DNA from: an uncultured Bacteroidales bacterium
Lineage (GTDB): Bacteria; Bacteroidota; Bacteroidia; Bacteroidales; UBA932
NCBI GenBank assembly: GCA_900316795.1
Contig: ONEF01000003.1
Span: 124,001-188,000 of the forward strand
Length of the DNA: 64,000 nucleotides
Direction of reading: 5' to 3'
Shown here: in pieces, positions 54,092 to 60,829 of the stretch
How positions within the stretch are numbered: the stretch's first letter is position 1
Layout: every line of letters begins with the position of its first letter
Program-made: the position numbers and the translations under genes
The notes under the pieces: model-generated
The model's input: only the letters and a program-made list of their open reading frames with translations
Told to the model about the DNA's origin: nothing
Database searches by the model: none

Positions 54092-54712
54092 ATGACAGAA
54101 AATCTTATCAATCTGGACAGAAACCTGACGGTTGCAATCAACAGCTGGCACTCTCCTTTTCTGGATTCGGTGATGATGTTCTTCTCCGACAAGTACTTTC
54201 TGATACCTCTTTACGTGATGGTATTCCTGTATATCGTTTCCAGAAGGAGATTCTCCATAAGAAGGAAGGAGTACTACAATTCCTGGAAGATCATTCTTGT
54301 CATAGTACTGACCTGCCTGGCATGCTTTGCATTTGCCGACAACTTCGGGCATGAAGTGATAAAGCCTTATTTCCACCGCCTTAGACCAGGCTATGATTTC
54401 TATACCTGGGATCTTGTCCGCACACCAGACGGCAAAGGCGGGGCCTGGAGCTTCGTATCCAACCACGCCTTCAACATAGTGAGTTTTGCCACTGTCATCA
54501 CCCTCTTTGCAAAGCGCGGCTGGTTCAGCCTGCTTGTCTTTCTGGTGGCGTTTATGGTCTGCTACAGCAGAGTTTACCTTGCCCGCCATTTCCTCGGCGA
54601 TGTTGTCTGCGGTGCAGCTGCAGGTTTCATCACAGGTGCCATCTTCTATATGATCGGTGCCTGGATTATCCGGGCAATGGGAAGGAAAGGCAGCGTCAGA
54701 GAATGTCGTTAG
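54092..54712 (+). CDS. PAP2-family membrane phosphatase
   Basis: A 206-residue polytopic membrane phosphatase of the type-2 phosphatidic acid phosphatase superfamily, acting on lipid phosphates or undecaprenyl diphosphate. All three motifs are seen: KPYFHRLRPGYD (C1, usually KxxxxxxRP), FVSNHAFNIVSF (C2, PSGH-like but with SNHA), and RVYLARHFLGDVVCG (C3, SRxxxxxHxxxD). Five or six helices. The specific lipid is unknown. lplA starts 9 bases later. Confidence 0.9.
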   Translation: MTENLINLDRNLTVAINSWHSPFLDSVMMFFSDKYFLIPLYVMVFLYIVSRRRFSIRRKEYYNSWKIILVIVLTCLACFAFADNFGHEVIKPYFHRLRPGYDFYTWDLVRTPDGKGGAWSFVSNHAFNIVSFATVITLFAKRGWFSLLVFLVAFMVCYSRVYLARHFLGDVVCGAAAGFITGAIFYMIGAWIIRAMGRKGSVRECR

Positions 54713-54721
54713 CTTATCGCG

Positions 54722-55864
54722 ATGCTCTATATATCAGACACTTCCACCAACCCCTACTTCAACTTGGCCGAAGAGGAATTCCTGCTCAAGAATATGCAGG
54801 AAGACATCTTCCGCCTCTGGAGGAACTCCCCGTCCATAATTGTGGGAAGATACCAGAACACAATCGCCGAGATAGATACTGAATACACACAGACACACCA
54901 CATTCCGGTTGTCAGAAGGCTTACAGGAGGCGGGGCGGTCTTCCACGATCTGGGAAACCTGAACTTCACCTTCATCCAGAATATGGACTCCCCGAAAAAC
55001 GCTTCTGGAACAGACAACACCGATGCTCACGGAGCGGACAAGAAGGCACTGCACGGATCTTCTTTTGCAGATACGTCTGAAATGTTCCGCACATTCACAG
55101 CCCCTATCATAGAAGCCCTAAGGAGCATTGGCATAAACGCCTGTCTGCAAGGGAGAAACGACCTTTCAATAGACGGGCTCAAATTCTCCGGCAATGCCAT
55201 CTGCATCCACAAGCAGAGGCTCCTGATGCACGGAACACTTATGTTTGATGTAAGCAAGACAGACCTTTCAAAAGCCCTGAAGCCAAGGCCTGAGAAATTC
55301 ATCGGCAAAGCCGTCAAAAGCAACGTCAAAAGAGTGACCAACATAAAAGAGCACCTCACTGAAGAAGGCATACTCAGCAACCCTCTTGCGACAAGGCTCC
55401 TGCAAGAAAGAGAAAAGCAATCCACCGGCAAAAAAGCCCCGGAGCAGGCGACAGACACATTGTGGCTCAAACAGTTCCTCGGCGATTACATCTGTTCCCA
55501 TACACCAGGCATCACACCATACACATTCTCAGAAGAACAGCTTCAAGAAATCGGAGAACTCGAGCAAACCCGCTACAGGTCAGACAGCTGGAACTTCGGA
55601 AAAAGTCCGGAATACGCCTTCAGCAACATCCGGAAATTCCCGTCAGGAATCATAGAACTGTATTTCAATGTCCGCAGCGGAAAGATCACAGACCTCAACA
55701 TACAAGGCGACTACTTCTTCACCCGCCCTACCGAAGAGTTCATACGCCAGATAGAAGGCACGCTTCATACCAGAGAATCGCTGAGAAAAAAAACAGGCAC
55801 CCTGGAAGTGGGCGCCTATTTTGCGGGTATTTCTTCAGAAGATGTCGTAAACCTGTTCTTCTGA
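54722..55864 (+). CDS. lplA: lipoate-protein ligase
   Basis: Attaches lipoate to E2 and H proteins using ATP. It is 380 residues. Motifs: YFNLAEEEFLLKN, NSPSIIVGRYQNTIAEI, VVRRLTGGGAVFHDLGNLNF (the RRxxGGGxVxHD signature) and GRNDLSIDGLKFSGNAI with HGTLMFDV. A C-terminal accessory domain (about 260-380) is present. An insertion of about 25 residues near 90-115 (ASGTDNTDAHGADKKALHG) is unusual. The ATG overlaps a TTATCGCGAT palindrome copy at 54714-54723. Confidence 0.93.
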   Translation: MLYISDTSTNPYFNLAEEEFLLKNMQEDIFRLWRNSPSIIVGRYQNTIAEIDTEYTQTHHIPVVRRLTGGGAVFHDLGNLNFTFIQNMDSPKNASGTDNTDAHGADKKALHGSSFADTSEMFRTFTAPIIEALRSIGINACLQGRNDLSIDGLKFSGNAICIHKQRLLMHGTLMFDVSKTDLSKALKPRPEKFIGKAVKSNVKRVTNIKEHLTEEGILSNPLATRLLQEREKQSTGKKAPEQATDTLWLKQFLGDYICSHTPGITPYTFSEEQLQEIGELEQTRYRSDSWNFGKSPEYAFSNIRKFPSGIIELYFNVRSGKITDLNIQGDYFFTRPTEEFIRQIEGTLHTRESLRKKTGTLEVGAYFAGISSEDVVNLFF

Positions 55865-55873
55865 CAGGTTTAC
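55847..55873. terminator. hairpin between convergent lplA and hpf
   Basis: GTAAACCTGT and ACAGGTTTAC form a perfect 10-bp stem with a 7-base loop, and the stem overlaps the lplA stop codon. There is no clear T-run on either side, so termination is a guess. Confidence 0.4.
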
Positions 55874-55875
55874 TC

Positions 55876-56169
55876 TTATCTGCCGAACTTCTTTTCCTTT
55901 AGCTTAACCAGCTGACCTTTAAGCACATCTACACAATCTACAACAGCATCCTCAAAGCTTTTTGCATTCCTTGTAACGATGATGTCATCGGTAGGAACCT
56001 GCAGTTTCACCTTGCATTCCTTGTTCAACTGATCCGGAAGCAAACTCAGAGTTACGTCTGCCTCCATAAAGCCATCGAAGAACTTTTCCAGTTTCTCAAC
56101 CTTCTTCTCTACAAATGCAAGAAGCTTCTCATCTGCATCAAACTTAACTGATTGGATTCTAATTTCCAT
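55876..56169 (-). CDS. hpf: ribosome hibernation-promoting factor, short form
   Basis: Binds the 30S subunit and silences ribosomes in stationary phase. It is 97 residues from the ATG before EIRIQSVKFDADEKLLAF; a further 38 in-frame codons upstream cover the promoter. The S30AE/HPF fold shows FVEKKVEKLEKFFDGF, VTLSLLPDQLNKECKVKLQV, DIIVTRNAKSFEDAVVDCV and a basic C-terminus LVKLKEKKFGR. It is the short form, lacking the C-terminal dimerisation domain. A complete promoter lies upstream. Confidence 0.9.
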   Translation of the reverse strand: MEIRIQSVKFDADEKLLAFVEKKVEKLEKFFDGFMEADVTLSLLPDQLNKECKVKLQVPTDDIIVTRNAKSFEDAVVDCVDVLKGQLVKLKEKKFGR

Positions 56170-56246
56170 AATCAACCTCCTATTTAATTGGTTAAACTGT
56201 CTCGTCAAAAGTTCCAAAAGTTCATCCGAACCCGGATACCACATAC

Positions 56247-56278
56247 CAAATATACAAAAAACAAGCCTGAAAAACAAA
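56247..56278 (-). promoter_or_regulatory. promoter of hpf
   Basis: On minus, TTTG (56278-56275), exactly 20 bases, then TATATTTG (56254-56247): a full Bacteroidetes promoter. The leader is about 75 bases. Confidence 0.8.
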
Positions 56279-56365
56279 GCCACCCTACAAAATTCCTGGA
56301 ATGTGCACAGTTTTCAATCTTCCACAGCTCCCACTATGTTCACTCCACTTCAAAATAACTCCCGA

Positions 56366-56821
56366 CATCCACCCAAAGTACCCCCAACATTCCCAAAGTG
56401 TTCCCAACGTCCCTTATTTTGGGACGATAGCCACACTTTCCATACCCAAACGCTTCCACCGTCCCTGTTTTTGGGACGGAAGGCGCACTTTCCATACCTA
56501 AACGCTCCCAGCATTCCAGAAGAGCTCCCAACTTCCCAGAAATGCTCCCAGCATCCAATTAAAACGCCCCCAACATTCCCAAAGTGTTCCCAACGTCCCT
56601 AATTTCGGGACGATAGCCACACTTTCCCCACCTAAATGCTCCCAACGTCCCTGATTTTGGGACGATAGCCACACTTTCCATACCTAAACGCTCCCACCGT
56701 CCCTGTTTTTGGGACGGAAGGCGCACTTTCCATACCTAAATGCTCCCACCGTCCCTGTTTTTGGGACGATAGCCACACTTCCCATACCCAAACGCTCCCA
56801 CCGTCCTGTTTACAGGACAGG
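56366..56821. repeat. 52-bp degenerate tandem repeat field with a hairpin in each unit
   Basis: The 3' hairpin arm GGGACG (or its variant) occurs at 56421, 56473, 56607, 56659, 56711, 56763 and 56815. Successive distances are 52 bases except one gap of 134 (two degenerate units plus 30). Each unit has CGTCCC, a 7-base T-rich loop and GGGACG, then a spacer of type A (ATAGCCACACTT) or B (GAAGGCGCACTT) and a TCCATACC..AAACGCTCCCA linker. The last unit changes to GTCCTG/CAGGAC, keeping the pairing. 52 is not a multiple of 3 and no gene is seen. Confidence 0.85.
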
Positions 56822-56867
56822 CCGGATATGTGAGAAATTATGCTTGTCAAGTGAAACAAAAAACACA

Positions 56868-56934
56868 ACTTGTAAACAACTCGTATAGACTCGCAACTAC
56901 TTGCTGCAAGTTGATCACAACTTGCACAAACTTG
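56868..56934. repeat. helically phased ACTTG motif cluster with palindrome
   Basis: ACTTG or ACTCG begins at 56868, 56879, 56889, 56899, 56920 and 56930, and an inverted copy (CAAGT) lies near 56907-56911. Spacing is 10-11 bases or twice that. Within it, GCAAGTTG (56906-56913) and CAACTTGC (56918-56925) form a palindrome about ATCA. No gene is seen. Confidence 0.55.
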
Positions 56935-56946
56935 TTTCAAAATAGC

Positions 56947-56982
56947 AATACGTACTTTACAGGCTTACCATCAAACCACAAC
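56947..56982 (-). repeat. decayed terminal CRISPR repeat
   Basis: In exact 66-base register with the array. The 14 bases CATCAAACCACAAC at one end are identical to the repeat and the rest has diverged. It marks the old (trailer) end of the array. Confidence 0.8.
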
Positions 56983-57012
56983 TCGGCTCAATTGAACATT
57001 CTGCCAAAGAAA

Positions 57013-59488
57013 GTTGTCTATTATCAGGATTCTACATCAAACCACAACTAAATTGCAAGAATTGATTAACCAATTATAGTTGTCTATTATCAGGATTCTA
57101 CATCAAACCACAACTCTCCTGCCTCATCATCTATCAGGATATGTGTTGTCTATTATCAGGATTCTACATCAAACCACAACTATGCTTCTGGCCATGCTCC
57201 AGTATATTTGTTGTCTATTATCAGGATTCTACATCAAACCACAACATGATCGTAAGAGTAAGTTCGATAGCTATAGTTGTCTATTATCAGGATTCTACAT
57301 CAAACCACAACGCCTCCGGCATATCGGCCTCCGATACAAAAGTTGTCTATTATCAGGATTCTACATCAAACCACAACGGCCCTGAATATGATTTCTTCCA
57401 GAAGAAGTTGTCTATTATCAGGATTCTACATCAAACCACAACGCTAAAGAAAAAACAATGATTGCCCCGGCGGTTGTCTATTATCAGGATTCTACATCAA
57501 ACCACAACTCACAGTGTCTGCATCTGGCAATAAGGTGAGTTGTCTATTATCAGGATTCTACATCAAACCACAACTATTTTCCAGCCGTTTTTACTCTGAA
57601 AATGTTGTCTATTATCAGGATTCTACATCAAACCACAACATTTAGTCAAAAGGGAAAGGACAAACGCGGGTTGTCTATTATCAGGATTCTACATCAAACC
57701 ACAACAACTTATATCGCGAATATCTTTACACATCGTTGTCTATTATCAGGATTCTACATCAAACCACAACCGGCACATTCTTCAATTGCCATATCAATTT
57801 GTTGTCTATTATCAGGATTCTACATCAAACCACAACATGGCAGATTACCAGATATTGAAAGAAGCGTTGTCTATTATCAGGATTCTACATCAAACCACAA
57901 CACGACGCTTGCGTTACCGTATCAAGTGCCGTTGTCTATTATCAGGATTCTACATCAAACCACAACCAATAATGTCGGATTTATAGTAAATGTGACGTTG
58001 TCTATTATCAGGATTCTACATCAAACCACAACTGCGCTCCAGTCTGATGTTCTGATTTTTTTGTTGTCTATTATCAGGATTCTACATCAAACCACAACCC
58101 GCAGATTATAGCAGGCAAACGGGACTATGTTGTCTATTATCAGGATTCTACATCAAACCACAACCAGATCACTGCCTATCCTCTGCAGGATATAGTTGTC
58201 TATTATCAGGATTCTACATCAAACCACAACCGTTATAGAAGTCGTACAATTCAACCCAAAGTTGTCTATTATCAGGATTCTACATCAAACCACAACTAAC
58301 CTTGTTCCCATCCCACAACGTTCATTGTTGTCTATTATCAGGATTCTACATCAAACCACAACCCGGCCGAAATTCAAAGCGTTACCGACATTGTTGTCTA
58401 TTATCAGGATTCTACATCAAACCACAACCACAACAGATGTTCCAAACCGACATCGCCCGTTAAAGTTGTCTATTATCAGGATTCTACATCAAACCACAAC
58501 TCCAATCCATCTTACATTTCACAATTTGAAGTTGTCTATTATCAGGATTCTACATCAAACCACAACTCGTCCATTGCAGACCATCCAACGTTATCGTTGT
58601 CTATTATCAGGATTCTACATCAAACCACAACGGTACGGCATATTGTTCTTTGTCTTCGGTTGTTGTCTATTATCAGGATTCTACATCAAACCACAACTGT
58701 TACTGGCTATCGTCCGAAATCGATTCAGTTGTCTATTATCAGGATTCTACATCAAACCACAACCAACCATCAGTTCGGCAAACTAAAATTGAAGTTGTCT
58801 ATTATCAGGATTCTACATCAAACCACAACTCCTCACAGCAAGGTCTCCCTCTCCTCCCTGTTGTCTATTATCAGGATTCTACATCAAACCACAACTAGGC
58901 CATAATATCAACTTTAGGGTCTACTGTTGTCTATTATCAGGATTCTACATCAAACCACAACCTGGCTCTCTTGTAAATGGTACTTTGTCATGTTGTCTAT
59001 TATCAGGATTCTACATCAAACCACAACTCCTCCACCGGCAATGGTAAGAAGATCCTGGTTGTCTATTATCAGGATTCTACATCAAACCACAACTTGGGAG
59101 GCCTATATTATTCCAGGTGATGGGTTGTCTATTATCAGGATTCTACATCAAACCACAACTCTGAACGCCACCAGAGGAAGAGGCCCCCTGTTGTCTATTA
59201 TCAGGATTCTACATCAAACCACAACTATCTGAGCATGGAACTTGTGAAGCATCCAGTTGTCTATTATCAGGATTCTACATCAAACCACAACTGCTCGTCT
59301 GCGTACCTCATCCGCACCTCGTTGTCTATTATCAGGATTCTACATCAAACCACAACTGCTCGTCAGCATACCTCATACGCACCTCAGTTGTCTATTATCA
59401 GGATTCTACATCAAACCACAACCGTTCCGCTGATGGTTTCCTCAATCCATCCGTTGTCTATTATCAGGATTCTACATCAAACCACAAC
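57013..59488 (-). CRISPR. type II-C CRISPR array, 38 identical 36-nt repeats
   Basis: Thirty-eight repeats, all identical as read, begin GTTGTCTATTATCAGG and end CATCAAACCACAAC on plus. The ends are inverted (GTTGT/ACAAC), typical of type II. Of 37 spacers, 28 are 30 nt, eight are 29 and one is 36 (58429-58464); a further 30-nt spacer lies before the decayed repeat. Sense is set to minus because the minus reading GTTGTGGTTTGATG resembles known II-C crRNA repeats, pairs with the tracrRNA candidate, and matches cas gene direction. The leader end is then at 59488, next to cas2. Spacers 35 and 36 (59292-59320 and 59357-59386) are near-identical. Confidence 0.98.
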
Positions 59489-59507
59489 GTAGGTTGATTT
59501 TTGGTCT

Positions 59508-59604
59508 AAAAAACAGCCATTTAGAGGCGCTGCCAAAGCAAAAAAAAACACCATCTCAAGCCCTACGAAGTAAAATTTGATGTCAGAATTTCCATCCAAA
59601 TATA
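59508..59604 (-). ncRNA. probable tracrRNA with its own promoter
   Basis: Between the cas2 stop and the array. On minus, TATATTTG (59604-59597) is a full -7 element. It is followed after about 4 bases by GGAAATTCTGACATCAAA (from 59593), an anti-repeat: ACAUCAAA pairs with UUUGAUGU of the crRNA repeat, then one bulged G, then AUUCU with AGAAU, and G-U pairs extend toward the spacer side. A small UAC-UUC-GUA hairpin follows. There is a first T9 run (59548-59540), then a weak hairpin CAGC..GCUG and T6 (59513-59508). The length would be about 86 bases, or about 50 if it ends at the first T-run. Confidence 0.6.
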
Positions 59605-59605
59605 G

Positions 59606-59944
59606 CTAAAATAACTCTAACTGTTGAGACTCTGCATTCTTCAGCCCCTCTATCTTACCCCAATAATTATGCATATCACCATATTGTTTGTCAGTCACGC
59701 TCAGTAAACTGATACTCCCACTAGGAGGTAAAATACCTTTTACTCTTTTTGTATGGACCTGCAAGCTTTCATAGGAAGCGCAATTGCGGACATACACGGA
59801 AAACTGCATCATCGAGAAACCGTCACGCATAAGCAATGTGCGGAACTTTGCTGCATTACGGCGTTCGGTTTTCGTGTTTGTCGGCAAATCAAAGAAGACA
59901 AACAACCACATTATTCTATATTCGTTCAAGCGAATCTCGCTCAT
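59606..59944 (-). CDS. cas2: CRISPR-associated endonuclease Cas2
   Basis: Partner of Cas1 in spacer integration. It is 112 residues from the ATG at 59944, which overlaps the cas1 stop as ATGA. The core begins MWLFVFFDLPTNTKTERRN with the conserved aspartate of the first beta strand (FFDLP), then FRTLLMRDGFSMMQFSVYVR and KQYGDMHNYWG. The type II form of this length is usual. A start at the internal methionine (59911) is possible. Confidence 0.93.
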   Translation of the reverse strand: MSEIRLNEYRIMWLFVFFDLPTNTKTERRNAAKFRTLLMRDGFSMMQFSVYVRNCASYESLQVHTKRVKGILPPSGSISLLSVTDKQYGDMHNYWGKIEGLKNAESQQLELF

Positions 59945-60828
59945 ATTGACGGATATACTATTGACTTTACCTCTCCAGAAAAACACTTGACAAGAGAAGC
60001 TGTAGTCATAGACAAAGCAACATCCAACGGACGTTTCATTTTAGGGAAATATGTGTCGCAAAACAAAACTTTCACCAATTCACTCTTTACTTTAGTGTTC
60101 AGTTCACATTCCCCTAATGTCATAATGTTATAGACACATTCATCAACAAAAGGACGGTAGGGCTCCATTATGTCATCTGCCAAAGGAAACGCATTATAAC
60201 GATTCCTGTGAAATATGCCGAATGCCGGAGAAAGTCCAGAACCCATCAAAGCCCTTGCTACAGCTGCACGCAAGATCGCATAACCATAATTCAAGACAGC
60301 ATTAGGATCACCACCCTCCCTATTTCGGATGAAATCCTCCCCAAACAATTGTTTCCAGTAAATCCGGGCCGCTGCACCTTCCTTATTATCTGAATCTCCG
60401 CTCTTCACATTTCTATAGTAAGGGGCTAGCAGATTACCATCTTTCCCCAACTTATTAAGCAATTTCGACTGATTCTTAATCTTTGCTTCTATTATCTGTT
60501 TCCAAAGATTCTTCTTAAGAGGAAGGCTTGCTTCTATCTGCGCACGGTAAACCTCAGCCTGAACAGTATTGGCCTCAAGCGGTTGAAGCATACAATGAGG
60601 CATCTGGTTATTGCCACATATAATCAAAGATGTATTGTTATCAACCAATGCATTCATCAATGGAATGGTCAGAGATATTTGATTGTTGACAATTATCACA
60701 TAACCAAGATCCTCAATTGGAACGGACCGATTGGGTGCATCAGTATCCCTATACTCAACAATCAGCTGGTTGTTCTTCAGCGACAGTTTCGCAGGATTAG
60801 AGAAGTAAACCGCTTTCTTCAACATCAT
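59941..60828 (-). CDS. cas1: CRISPR-associated endonuclease Cas1, type II
   Basis: Integrase for new spacers, acting with Cas2. It is 295 residues. The metal-binding residues are E150 in NKEGAAARIYWKQLFG, H207 in PAFGIFHRNRYNAFPLADD and D219 in LADDIMEPYRP. The N-terminal beta domain has SVPIEDLGYVIIVNNQISL. Its start is one base after the cas9 stop, and it overlaps cas2 by four bases, so cas9-cas1-cas2 is one operon. There is no csn2 or cas4, which fits subtype II-C. Confidence 0.96.
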   Translation of the reverse strand: MMLKKAVYFSNPAKLSLKNNQLIVEYRDTDAPNRSVPIEDLGYVIIVNNQISLTIPLMNALVDNNTSLIICGNNQMPHCMLQPLEANTVQAEVYRAQIEASLPLKKNLWKQIIEAKIKNQSKLLNKLGKDGNLLAPYYRNVKSGDSDNKEGAAARIYWKQLFGEDFIRNREGGDPNAVLNYGYAILRAAVARALMGSGLSPAFGIFHRNRYNAFPLADDIMEPYRPFVDECVYNIMTLGECELNTKVKSELVKVLFCDTYFPKMKRPLDVALSMTTASLVKCFSGEVKSIVYPSI

Positions 60829-60829
60829 A

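Noticed and set aside
56301-56940. Short open frames across the 52-bp repeats (for example with repeated SAPSVPKTGTVEAF-like peptides on minus)
   Set aside because: A 52-base period shifts frame each unit, the frames have no start context, and the hairpins explain the sequence.
56947-57012. Plus-strand tracrRNA using the decayed repeat as an anti-repeat
   Set aside because: Its 14-base complement to the crRNA is perfect, but it is in exact 66-base register with the array, has no promoter or terminator, and would read into the array antisense. A decayed terminal repeat explains it better.
57115-57144. Spacer containing CTATCAGGAT, resembling part of the repeat
   Set aside because: A 10-base near match inside one spacer is compatible with chance; flanks do not align.
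57715-57721. TCGCGA inside a spacer as a seventh palindrome copy
   Set aside because: Only the inner ATCGCGA matches; the full 10-mer is absent.
57079-59492. Several open frames of 60-200 codons inside the array with repeated LSIIRILHQTTT or VVYYQDSTSNHN peptides
   Set aside because: They are translations of the 36-nt repeats through spacers; the 66-base period is divisible by 3, which keeps frames open artificially.
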